DNA of 64,000 nucleotides from NCBI GenBank assembly GCA_948099385.1, contig CANUEZ040000164.1:2370501-2434500 (forward strand). The letters run 5' to 3'. The position numbers and the translations under genes were made by a program. Shown one piece after another: positions 11,740 to 22,409 of the stretch. The stretch is from Fasciola hepatica. Taxonomy: Eukaryota > Platyhelminthes > Trematoda > Plagiorchiida > Fasciolidae. The notes under the pieces were generated by a model that did not search any database, had not been told where the DNA came from, and saw only the letters and a list, made by a program, of their open reading frames with translations. Each line of letters opens with the position of its first letter. Within the stretch, counting starts at the first letter, position 1.

Positions 11740-12506
11740 TCATTTCCTACTTGGTCTTACTTTCCACCTAATCAAACATTCGCTAGGTGATATACCCCCT
11801 GAAACATTTTCACTTCGATTAATTCTATAATTAAGCAGAAATAGGTTGATCATGTTGTCCAACTCCTCTTCCTTTCGATATTTTTGTGTATGTCTTTTTA
11901 AGGTATCAACGATCCGTTCCACCTGATCGTTTGATTGCGGGTGGTACGCTGGAGTTCGTATGTGTACAATGCCATTCAGAAAACAAAATTCGAAAAGTTC
12001 CGTGGATATAAACTGAGCACCGTTGTCTGAAACGAGCGTCTTAGGGAAACCTAATCTGCAGAATATGTTTCTGAGGTAACGAATCGTCGACTGGCTAGTA
12101 GGTCAATGTAAGATGCCGACTTCTGGCCACTTTGATGTAGAATGCAGAGGTGGACGTCACGAATCGGTCCAGCAAAATCAATATGAACAAGGTTCCGTGG
12201 TATTGGTGTCAATGGTCATGACTGTGGCTCAACTTGTGGTTGGGATTTCAAAACCACTGCTCATTGGCTGCACTCCCTGCCCAAATTTTGGATGTCTTGG
12301 TCCACGAAAGGCCAATAAACATAACTTCGCATCAAGGATTTAATTTTGTTTAGCTTCGGATTTGCCTCATGTAACTGTCCCAAAATATCAGATCTCAGTG
12401 ACTTCGGGATAACTAATCGTTCTCTGAAATGAAGACAGTCATCTGTGACTGATAGGAAATCGCGTGGTGAGAAGAACTCACGAATCGATGGTTCAGTAAT
12501 TTTCAT
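11740..12506 (-). pseudogene. pol: Gypsy family B integrase fragments
   Basis: The 12506-12261 frame resembles the H2C2 zinc-binding region (H-E-A-N, then Y-W-P-F-V, then a cysteine), but the second histidine is not visible. Further on, in other frames, come H-I-D-F-A-G-P, then V-S-D-N-G-A-Q-F, then A-Y-H-P-Q-S-N, V-E-R and L-L-N-Y-R. These correspond to the first Asp, second Asp and Glu regions of a DDE integrase core. Frame changes between the pieces show it is dead. Confidence 0.85.
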
Positions 12507-12734
12507 TGGCCACCCGTGTTTCAGAGAGTTTTGATTTCATTGATGCCGTCGTCGTTCTTAGTGACATTCTTGATCGCGTTGGCCGTTGTTACTAGGTATG
12601 AGGTGGCATTCACGAGAACCTGATGAACCTCTTTCTCAATGTTGATGGCGGCGATAACCATGTTGTCATCTGTTATGTTCTGTACCGATATTAACTGAGA
12701 TAATGCATCGGTATGTCTCATCTTTGAAGAGGGC

Positions 12735-12962
12735 TTATGTTGAATTTGGAAATTGTACCCCAGGAGAAATTGTATCCGACCTTTGTAGGCGGTTGGCAGT
12801 ATGAACCGGTATACCCTCCTTATTGTTGAAAATGGCTAGAAGTGGTTCGTGGTCAGTTTGGAGGATGAACTTCCATCCCTCGTTCATTTTGTGGAATTTG
12901 TGCATTGCAAAGACAATGGTCAAAGCCTCCTCAATTTGGCTAAAATCAGGTCGATGGGGCAC
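12735..12962 (-). pseudogene. pol: Gypsy family B RNase H domain fragment
   Basis: The 75-codon frame contains Q-I-E-E-A-L-T-I-V-F-A, K-F-H-K and L-Q-T-D-H-E-P-L-L-A-I-F followed by N-K-E-G-I-P. These are hallmark positions of gypsy RNase H, including the T-D-H triplet. It runs from the RT connection region (13165-12977) and loses its frame near 12735, so it is a fragment. Confidence 0.85.
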
Positions 12963-13230
12963 ACCATGGAGTGCGTTTATTCAGCCGTGTCTATGCCCAG
13001 CACCATGTAAAGCGGTGATTGATTGATCACATAGGGTGGTGCTAGTCTTGATCTATCGTAGTTTACGTCGTCACATGATAAGACAAAATTATCATCACAT
13101 CTTTCGAAAAGTGGGATCGATGCATCATTGTTGAGATTTGGTGAGTGTCTGTGGGCATGGTGCACGATGGGGGTTCATCAATGGCCACCTATTGTAACAG
13201 AAAACAGTGTCGATCTGGATCATTCTCTCC

Positions 13231-14450
13231 TTCTAGGGAGACCGAGGAAATATTCATCATCCACCAATGAAACATACTTATTGCCGAAACACTACCTACT
13301 CTGCCAATAATATGTCCCTCTTCATAGATCTCTCACAACTGTTGCTTCACGGCCTTCTTTCATTTATTGATCAATCCTTAGTAGTGATAATCTCTTTACC
13401 AGTACCTTGACGGCAACCTGTCACCTTTGTTGCACTGCAGAAACTATTCTGTGTCCAATGGCAGATTAGACTGACTCCATCAAACGTCCTGAATAAACTG
13501 ATGGAGTGCACTACAAATTCCTTGATGATCGTGTCGCAAACTACCAACCACATTTGTTGGACGTTGTGGGTCACGTATATTTCGTCACATTCCTTTTGGT
13601 TTTGGTAAGAAATACCGTGCGATAAACCACATGCAAAGTTAACATAATGTACGAGCGATTCGAACATGTGAGTTTTAAATGGCGATATACAATAAGATGA
13701 TGAAAGAAAATAGATCAGTCAATAAGTCCTTCACTGATGTCCGAAAGTAGACTTCAAAGAGAATAGTATGTGTGGGATTGGAACAGAGTGTCAAAATGAT
13801 ACCTTGAAGAATTTCTGTCGTTGAAAGCAGTTAAAATGTTGTGACTACGACCTTGCGGCCGTGACAGTGGTCTTCGTCGTTGCTTGTAACATGTTTAATG
13901 TGCAACTGAATACTAACCGTCAAAAGCGGTGACCAGTTGACTGCTGCTCTTGCGTACGCTCTCAAATACACGCTAATCAATATTTCGCTTGATTGCTTTC
14001 TCGTTCGCACGGGTCGCGGATAATACCGTCATGGTTAGCGTATTTGTACAGTGCCAAGCATTAGAGTAACGTGCAAGTGGTCCACGTAGTACGATGGACC
14101 GAAGGATGCGTGCAACAACGAAACTGCGAGTTGAGGTTTAGCAATCTTAGAACTTGGTATTGGTTTGCGAGGGTAACGGGATCAGATAAGTGACCTCCGA
14201 TGAATGGAAGACTACCATCAACACCTAATGCTTATTTGAGTGCATCATTACAGTTCTGACTACCAATACTAGGGGATCTACATATATTATAGAATGGGAA
14301 AAATAGTGTATGACTTATGTTGACATCAAATGGGGTCCTCAACTGAAGCTAGTCAAGCTGACCGGACAAGTTTTCTCATCTCAGAGGACGTTTATTGCAA
14401 TATGAGTAACCGAACACAAGTGCAGATATTAGATGGCGCGATATTAACTT
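13231..14450. other. Right part of spacer 1; unclassified repeat DNA
   Basis: This follows the family B relic and recurs at about 36860-38075 and 55446-56700. The open minus frame at 13371-13667 (98 codons) persists in the other spacers at 36992-37288 and 55593-55889, but I recognise no domain. It may be upstream pol or 5' sequence of the same element decayed beyond recognition, or unrelated DNA. No RT box (Y-x-D-D) was found by eye. Confidence 0.4.
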
Positions 14451-16300
14451 CCAGGCAATGAACATGCACTCGTATCATGGGTGACACTATAACATAATCC
14501 AGGTCATTTTTATGGAACAAAATTTAACTGCATAAACATGTTAGCACTGAGGATGAAATGAGAGCAAATTCAGTTTGCAACCTTGACGAAAACACGTTTG
14601 GACCATTGATCCTATCACACTTCATCTTCATCAGCACTCCATGTAATCAGATAGAATATATCACCTATGAAACCTTTTCTCAACGTTAGTTTGGAGCCTT
14701 GAGCCATTATTCGAAATTGAATATTAATCAAGTCTGCTAATTTGTTTCTCTATCAACCACATTTTGCGGAAACTGTTATCTCACTTTGTTGTTTACTTCG
14801 TGGTATTTGCATTACTTTGCCTACTACCAAGAATCTGAGTAGCAATTTGCGAACTTCGCCCTCTCACGGAATGTGTACACATATTTTGCCCACACTGTAC
14901 TTCACAACCTATGCACAGGCATCACATAGAGGGTGTCTTATCTGTTGCTCTACAAACAGGGCCACTGATGTGAACGGTAGTGTATAGGGTGTTCATAAAG
15001 AAACCACCATTAAGGAAGTACGACGATGAACGGCACTCACGAAACGGTTAGCATGATAAATCATGTAAACGAAGGTCCTACACTCGGATTATACCATCGT
15101 GGGTCTGTTCCTCTTTCACAGTTTTTACTTGACTATAACCACCTCCCTCTCTGCATTATTCTAGCAACTCCATTCAACAAATAATTATTGAATTAGATAA
15201 TATAAAATATAATAAATGTGAGAGAATCATGAAACTACACATCTGAGTTGTGCATCATGCGAGATACACGAACTCTGTTCACAATATAATGTGATGGGAC
15301 CGACTATCCATGTGGTTGGGCAATTTCTCAGTTGAACTTCGAACTACGAATCCCATGATACTGCACGCTATGATCCATGTCATCTGTCACATGTTTCGTC
15401 ATGTTTGAACAATTCCAATCTGGTGTGTCGTGGAACATAGTTCTCCAATCCCCAACCGGTAGTGTTGCCGTGGCTGAACGACTGTCCCTTTAGTTCACTG
15501 ACACACTGGTATGCACATACAAGGACAAACACGCAAATGACACCCACTTTTCTTCACCAAATTCTTATTGATTATTCCTCTCATGCTTGTTCGTAAATAC
15601 GTGAATACTATTACCAACAAACCCACGTCATTGAATATCACCTGAATTGAGCGCCTTCTTGATCGTGTCCCGTGGGTTGAGTGTAGAACTACTACTACTT
15701 TGTGGTTTGTGTTTCGTCTCGTTTATTTACGAATGTTCGTTAGCTATATAGCCACAACCAATGCAAATCAGGTGGCCATAAGATTCGAATGTTGGATCTA
15801 CGTATACAAGATTTATAATGATCACCATTTCCCAAGTGTCATTCACAGTTGGTCTTCAGTAATGGTAGATTCTTTATCAACATCCTATGGACAAAAGTTC
15901 GCGTCTGTGGTCCTGTGTATATAACAACAGATTACACTATATCTATGCAATACATCTGCACAGGTTGCAAAGTACATCCTTCAATTAGTGTTCCATTCCG
16001 AAATGGTTAGTTGCACAAACGTGGCTACACAGATAAGGGTTGAAAACGGGCATTTTATTTCTGTTCACGTGAACTCCATCTTCACTGTGATCTACCACTT
16101 ATCAATAGTCTTCTAAAAAGCTATTTTGAGGCAGTGGGATCTTTACATCTGAATGACATTAGCACTGCTCTTATCCTCTCAGATTAGTAGATGATGTAAC
16201 AATGTATGAGCAGTATTTTCCCATAGCATGTGATTTTGAACAGTTCCATTGTATTTGACTTATAACACTTGATACAGAGAACTTTTATGATGAATGTGAG
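14451..16300. other. Inner part of arm 2 (mirror of arm 1); no recognised gene
   Basis: Reverse complement of about 8200-10990 with a deletion of about 930 bp near 15685. It contains the family D repeat at 15766-15925. The open frame 14742-14987 mirrors 10452-10634 and is not a recognised protein. Confidence 0.55.
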
Positions 16301-16329
16301 TTACAGTTGCTCGAGAGAAACACTACAGA

Positions 16330-17108
16330 AATGCTCCATCTAGTTGTTGGTGGCTCTGGTGATGAGAGGCAGCCATTGCTTGTGCCAATCCTGATTGTTC
16401 TTCTCGCGCGTTTTGAGTGTGTTGTGTTTTGTGTTTTGTGTTGGGTGTTGGATGTTGCATGTCAATGTCAATACCGCGCGAGCCCATGGCGCTATGGCGA
16501 GGCGGTTATCACTCTGCATTCCAAATTCAACGACCCGAATACGAGTCTCGATGGGGTCTGTCATCACCATCATCATATTGCGTCAGATCACACCGAAATG
16601 TTCCTTCTATGCTCACTTGATGCGTTCATATTTCTCTTTCACTCTCATATTCCTGTCATCTCATTGGTCAATAACAGTGAGAAAGATGACTACAAAATGA
16701 CTATCCACAATCCGACATTCGTTTCAAGGTAAGACAGAGACTGCCACTCTCATCTTCATTGATCCGAGTTTAATGCCTGCTCATCAAACACTCACTCAGC
16801 TCCGACTCATTCGGGTTTCATTCTTTCAATTTTGCAGATTGTACAAGTGCAATTCTCACGGAAGAACGTTACATCTAGCATAAATTCATATTTGACGACC
16901 GTTTGAACTAAGCCATTGTAGAGGGGATTACTGGACCAAGAGAACTGCGTGAATATCAAATCGATCGGACCAACCAACCGAGAGCTACAGACAGAAGAAC
17001 AGACGGCGAATATAAAGGAGGCTTCCCTAAGCTGATAAGAGGAACACTAGGAACTTGTTTGACCATTGAAATACAAGTGTCCTAGTCCGTATTGTCGTTC
17101 TTGTTACA
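16330..17108 (+). mobile_element. Gypsy family A leader, probably including the LTR, arm 2
   Basis: This DNA directly precedes gag. It ends in TTGTTACA at 17101-17108, followed by TTGGTGCAGTGACC, which could be an LTR end (..ACA) and a primer-binding site beginning TGG. I found no second LTR copy in the window to prove this, so the boundary is inference. The hydrophobic frame 16307-16732 over this DNA is more likely chance in low-complexity sequence. Confidence 0.45.
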
Positions 17109-17133
17109 TTGGTGCAGTGACCACACTCACGCA

Positions 17134-17682
17134 ATGATGTTTCCGTGGCTTGTTCCGTTTGCGGATATTGATGCGGAGGTGTGGATCACAGAATTCCGAA
17201 GTATAGTGGCATGCAACGGCATTGGAGGAGATACATCATTGTTGGTGGCGCTTTGGGCATATATAGCTGGGCGTGCCAAGATGATGTGTAATTTGAAGAT
17301 GGTAGAAAAAACAAGCCTCACTTATCGGGAGATATGTGAGGGGCTGGTGACGGAGTTCACACAGGAAGGTGATCATCAGAATGCTATGGTCAGACTCAAC
17401 ACGGCTCGGTATGACAGCACCCAAGACCCGGTTGTCCATTATCGGTACCTTTTGTGCCAACTATCGATCAGGCTGATTGAGACAAGCGGCGTAACTAGAG
17501 CATGCCATGTTCGTGATCGCTTTGTTCAAAGTATGAGCCCGACTGTCCAAGGTAGGTTGAGAATGACATTTGCATGCTGGGTGAATGATACAGAACGCCT
17601 GTTCATGATTGTTCGTGCTGCCCAAGAAAGAGTAATGGTTTCTCGATTGGAGCAATCGGAACTGGATTCGACGTTGCAGTAG
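17134..17682 (+). CDS. gag: Gypsy family A Gag (capsid region), arm 2, best preserved copy
   Basis: A 182-residue frame from the ATG at 17134, chosen because it follows the probable primer-binding site. Gag-like features in order are D-A-E-V-W-I-T-E-F near the start, then A-G-R-A-K, then a Y-R-E-I-C-E-G segment, N-T-A-R-Y-D-S-T-Q-D-P and a following H-Y-R-Y. It would form the particle coat of a Ty3/gypsy retrotransposon. The stop at 17680-17682 is TAG where arm 4 has AAG and reads on into the zinc-knuckle region, so this Gag is truncated by one nonsense change. Gag is antisense to NPC2 copy 2. Other arms have lost, split or rearranged it. Confidence 0.8.
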   Translation: MMFPWLVPFADIDAEVWITEFRSIVACNGIGGDTSLLVALWAYIAGRAKMMCNLKMVEKTSLTYREICEGLVTEFTQEGDHQNAMVRLNTARYDSTQDPVVHYRYLLCQLSIRLIETSGVTRACHVRDRFVQSMSPTVQGRLRMTFACWVNDTERLFMIVRAAQERVMVSRLEQSELDSTLQ

Positions 17683-18330
17683 ATGATCGAGGAAATCCCG
17701 CAATTAAAGCTGGACTTCAGCAAACAAACACAACGCAAGAACGAAGTATTGATGCATGGGGTACGGAGGAGTTATTTTATATGTGGCAAGGTAGGATAAT
17801 TTTCCCCATATTTTCCAGAAAAACGTGTGTTTGTCTTGTTTCTCGATTTACACATTTAAGTCGATGGGAGTGCCTATGGTTGAGATCATAATTGAGTGGC
17901 GAACTGAAAATTGCAGTTTTAGATTTGGGGCTGGGGTGTCTGTGACACCTGGCGTAGAGTGAATTTCGGTGAGACCATGTGAAATATAGGTGCGTGTGTT
18001 CGGATGTGAGGCTCTGTGTATAGTGGAGAAGCAGCAGCCAGCGATTCGGATCGGTGATGTTGGTGTGACACATGAGATGTTACTGGTTGAAAAGTTTGCG
18101 GAGACAATTGTTGGGGTTGATTTGGTGGAACGTGTATGAACCAAAACCGATTTTGAATGTGATCGATTGCGAGTTGGGGAGACAGATATCGAGGTGCAAT
18201 GCCGCTGGAACCGGCTAAACTGCTTTGGTGGTGTAAAAAATCCCTCTGTCTCAAAATATTGGATCACGGGGATCAGGTAGTGCATTGAGAGGTATGTCGA
18301 GTTTTTTTCCATACTAGATGACGAGTACGG
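17683..18330 (+). pseudogene. Gypsy family A zinc-knuckle and protease region, arm 2
   Basis: It continues Gag after the TAG. A degenerate zinc knuckle (Y-F-I-C-G-K-V-G) lies near 17777-17800, with the outer Cys replaced. Protease-like pieces follow up to the Q-L-L-G segment, broken by stops. The minus-strand frames at 17777-18384 are its antisense shadows. Confidence 0.6.
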
Positions 18331-18384
18331 TCTTTGCGACTGAGATTCAGCACCCCAAATACCCCACATTTGTTTAACGAACAC

Positions 18385-19737
18385 AATATGTCCGTGTTGT
18401 AGCTGAATTTCTTGGCAATTTTGATATGTAATCGTTCATTGTTTCATCTTCTCGATTCGATCAGCTGCCAGATGCAAACCTCTTTCTCAATGAAATGCGG
18501 ACGACTGTCTAATCAGAAGTCTGATCAAATAAAATACAATAAATGGAAACTCCCAGGAATAGCCTAAATGACGTGCTACCTGACACCGAAGTGGTATTCC
18601 TGAACTTATCATCGTCTTCAAAATAATCAGTACACCACCAAAATGATACAATTTTCTATTTGAATGTGCTCGTGTTTCTTCAGCTCTTGTCTGCCAAGCA
18701 GAAACACAATCGGCACTTCCACGATAGGATGTGCTCCTGATACGATCAGTATTATTGCCTCCTTGGCGATGCGATGAATTTCACTTCCATGACTTTACAA
18801 ATTGTTCTCATTTGACCGTTCATTATATTTCCTCCGTCAAGTATCAGCCAAATGAATCACGTTAACCGTAGTCCCACAATATCAATTTCCCCCCACAGAA
18901 TATCACAGACATAATGTGAACAATATTTCATCATAGAGAATTCTGTACAAACTTCCAACCTACAATTGATATTACACGATATAATTACGAAGAATGCACA
19001 TTTTTATTCGAATTTCATCATTGTATGTAGATGGCATCAGGTCTGACAGCTTTACGTAGCTTGCATAAAGTCAATTTGTTATTTCGTCGAGAAAGAATTC
19101 AACTAGTTCTACGTTATGATGACCACACCGCCGTTCCGGTAAATGAAGTAGCCGTAACACGTTATCAACTGGTCGTGCATCGAATGGGTAGAAACGATTT
19201 TTCGTTTCCCAAGCCGCAGGTTAAAAGCCGATTTGAGTTGATCACGAAATGCCACTGCCTCATCGTGTAAGTGTAACAGTGTGTAGGTAGATGCAAACCG
19301 AGTCATAACAAATTATTCATGTCACACCAGTTCACAGTGTGTTCAACAATCGTTTTCCTCGGTAATTGGCTACTTGATCGTTGTGTTGAAACCGATGAAG
19401 AACTGTCTGAACGCATATCAAACGGGACAGCATGCTTAAACCACAACTGTGATCATGAATTGGTCATTCCAACCATACCTGTTTCCTCACATTGCTTTGA
19501 CCAATTTGAATGCACACACTAGTGAGTCACACATTTCGACTATTTCGGTAATCAATACGACTTGGTAACCACCTATGGAAAACCGACACAAGGAAAACAG
19601 TAAGGAAGTTGACGATATTCGAATGAGCGACCCTGGTTATTAATGTTGTACTAAAGCAGACACCGACCACTTTATAAACGGAGCTTATTCGGACCCCGAT
19701 CTTGACAAAACCAACAAAAGTGATAGAAAGAAATAAT
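18385..19737. other. Downstream flank of NPC2 copy 2
   Basis: Reverse complement of 5408-6780. It contains the same Cys-rich 67-codon frame (19319-19522, plus) and the neighbouring two-strand open stretch (19031-19306). No recognised gene. Confidence 0.5.
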
Positions 19738-19743
19738 TTTATT
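19738..19743 (-). terminator. Polyadenylation signal of NPC2 copy 2
   Basis: AATAAA on the minus strand, 58 bp beyond the stop codon, as in copy 1. Confidence 0.7.
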
Positions 19744-19801
19744 CAAACTGAATGCGTGATTTCACCAATCCAGTTGTAATTGATTCCATGTGAATGCATC
19801 T

Positions 19802-21978
19802 TCAGTGTCGATTGGCAATTTTTGCATGAATTAGGGCACAAATAATGTTTCGTCTGTTTGCATCTTTCAATTCCCATCTCAATTTGATGTGCAACTGAAA
19901 TGAGCAAATGCGAAAGTGAATAAGGCGTAGTAGACAACACAGACGATCGTGGTCTGTCAGAACAAATACTTATCTAACTTATTTATCATTGTGATGCAAT
20001 ACGCCATCAAACATGTGAGCTACACGAAATATGTTGCACAATTGCCAGTAATTAGGTTCATTCAATTTCAACTATTTGGTGAGTTTTCGATGTCTTAGTG
20101 TTTGGGTTTTCTAGTCACAGATCGGATTAGTGATGCCAAAGAGGATCGTCGCGTGCCGAGTGAGATGGAATGATCGAAATGTTCTTCGAGAAATCCCATT
20201 ACCAAGTTGGCGCGGTGTCATTATCCCAACCCATTCATTCTCAGTCAGTAACGGGCAAAATCTGCCTTGCTCACAACTTGTATTCCTTTGTATGCAACAA
20301 TCCACCTGATCAATACTACTCTCCAGTTCTCTATTTCTAGTCACTGACTTTAGGAAATTTGATTAGGAAACTAGTTGTACACATTCAAATTCATAAATCT
20401 GATCGAAATATGGTTCTCGGTAGCTCAAATCGAAATCTGGATGTCCGAAAGAAGAACCAGAATTATTGAACTCATCGTCTCTCATTTCGACTGGATGGAT
20501 GTGCAATCGATACTCCCCAAATATATGCCTGTCCAGTATCGTGATATTGATATTACTAAAGTGTTATATCTCTCAGTTCTCGCTAACGATGTTCTTTCAT
20601 GATCTGATGTGATTAGTTCAATATGCAAAGTTTCATTGACTTCACGAAGTGGTCTCGATCAAGATTAAGCAGATTCGTGGGAGTAGAACGAATTGAGTAT
20701 AATTTGACAACATCTAAATCAAAATACGAGAAACATGTTGTCAACATCTATCAAACGTTCAAACGATTGAATATTGTTGCAAACTCACTCGTGGGTGGTA
20801 TTTGGGTATTGGTAGATCATAAGTGTATACGGCCTCGGTTTGTGCAGGGATTTCACATTGCGGATTTGTGAATTTACACAAATCGTTGTCAGCCAGTGGG
20901 ATTGGAATTGGAATGTGTCTGTGTGCAAATATTCCCCGAACACTTGCTGTACCGGTTGTTATATTCTCATCTGTAATGGACAAGTGTTGGGCAGAATTAG
21001 TTTGATCGAATAGTGAGCTCGGATTCCTCAGATCGATACTTTCTTGTTCATATCTCAATGTTCATATCACACACACACACACACACGAACACACACACGC
21101 ACACACACACACACTCCATGTTTCCTTATCTCACTTTCTGCCTATCCATTTTTGGTTCGGTCATTAATCTGTGATGTTACTAAATCACAGCATACACGGT
21201 ATAATAAATTCATGTATATCCAGTGTATTTGCATATCCTTTAGAAATATAGGATGTATCAACGCAATTTCGATACAAGTTTTCACACCAAATCAACTCCA
21301 GTCGCTCGTGGTTTGGCTAGAAGAAATTCATCTACTAATAAGCTCAGATATCTGTTCAAAGTCAAGTATACCAGAACTGTAAATTTCCAATGCATAATTG
21401 AAAATTTCGGTTCAGAGAATGAAAAACGTATCAGATTCTATCAATGCATCGTATTTCTTGATCAGGATAACTACAATTCTGAGTAAATTGTGGAGGGGGA
21501 GGAGGCATGTTAATTAACTGTTCTCACTGATTACTCGCAATAACAACGTTCACGTGACCGATTGGGAAACTTACGTGGTTGGAATGTGATTGATATTTGG
21601 GCCTTCTCACCACGATACAAACTACACGGAGTAGTGTCACATGGTGTCACAGTCACGTTGATCAGTTGGCCTCTCTTCGAGCCTAAATTACGAAGAGATT
21701 GGAGAACGAGGAGGGATGAATTAGTGGGAGACACACTGCATCAAACGAGACCGATGATTGAGTGAGTGAATGATGAAGATACATGGGAACTTAGACAAAC
21801 GAGAGAATCACACAAATGTACTGAGACCAGACTAGTTCATTGACTGTGTCATTGTCGATGAACATGTTCACGCACACTCCAACTCACCACAATCGACAAA
21901 CTGTACAGTTTCCAATCCAAAACTGGTCACAATACACACGAGGGAAGCCAAAGTGACAATCGATTGGATCCTCATCAT
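19802..21978 (-). CDS. NPC2: NPC2/ML-domain protein, copy 2 (4 exons, complete)
   Basis: On the minus strand the exons are 21978-21888, 21682-21575, 20970-20789 and 19894-19802, with the same GT-AG borders and phases as copy 1. The 157-residue product differs from copy 1 at one residue that I can see: Tyr125 is His (K-Y-H-P-R at the end of exon 3). Exon 2 differences are synonymous. All six cysteines and both sequons are kept. It is tail-to-tail with copy 1 and head-to-head with copy 3, whose ATG is 3.17 kb away. It appears fully functional by sequence. Confidence 0.93.
21068..21114. repeat. Interrupted (CA)n microsatellite in NPC2 copy 2, intron 2
   Basis: A CA run of 47 nt broken by GAAC and GC steps. 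It corresponds to the pure (GT)n run of copy 1 on the opposite strand. Confidence 0.95.
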
Positions 21979-22037
21979 ATTCTCGTATTGAGTTATTGGA
22001 GCAGTTCTATTCGGTATGACGATTTTGTGAGTTTTCT

Positions 22038-22045
22038 TTTATATA
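22038..22045 (-). promoter_or_regulatory. TATA box of NPC2 copy 2
   Basis: TATATAAA on the minus strand, 60 bp before the ATG at 21978, in the invariant promoter flank. Confidence 0.75.
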
Positions 22046-22409
22046 TACGAACGTGAGGCGGAATTAGTTTACACTCGGGTATGTTCCGCGTTCGAAGTTC
22101 AATCGTTTGACCTTTGAGATCTATCGATGATTCATTGCAAAGTTAGAAATCGAGTCACAAAATTAGCGTGGTTTGTGCTTGTCTTCACCGTAATTAATTC
22201 TGTATATGCCCTCACAGCATTGCACTTTTCAGGATTATGATACTTTGATCGTTAGTTGTTTTGCATTCTTCATTTAATTTGAAGAAAGACTGTTAAGTAA
22301 CTGAAATACCACATTAGGGTTTATTTGTATGTTCCACTGGAGCACTGGAATTACGAAATCGTGTTAGTTCGATTATTTTCCAATTGTTTTTCTCCCCATT
22401 CTTGTTTCG

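Larger units (their letters stand above)
11280..13230 (-). mobile_element. pol: Ty3/gypsy family B pol relic, spacer 1
   Basis: On the minus strand the order is the RT C-terminal/connection region (13165-12977), RNase H (12962-12735), the integrase zinc-binding region (12506-12261), the integrase core (about 12260-11740) and an integrase C-terminal tail (11474-11280). This is the Ty3/gypsy order. Frameshifts and stops separate the domains, and no RT active-site box is visible. The same relic in the same orientation occupies the second spacer (34887-36860) and, shortened, the third (55102-55445). Confidence 0.85.
3159..21978. repeat. Tail-to-tail inverted repeat 1 (arms about 3.2-11.0 kb and 14.45-22.0 kb)
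   Basis: The left arm runs from NPC2 copy 1 to about 10990. It reappears reverse-complemented from about 14450 to 21978, ending in NPC2 copy 2. The spacer of about 3.5 kb (10990-14450) is not symmetric and holds a gypsy pol relic. Indels separate the arms: the left lacks gag (join near 7436), and the right lacks about 930 bp equivalent to 8815-9745. Confidence 0.85.

Noticed and set aside
16307..16732. 141-codon hydrophobic frame resembling a membrane protein
   Set aside because: It lies in the gypsy leader, and its hydrophobic run comes from a TTTTGTG-type repeat. Several frames over the same bases are open, which suggests low complexity.
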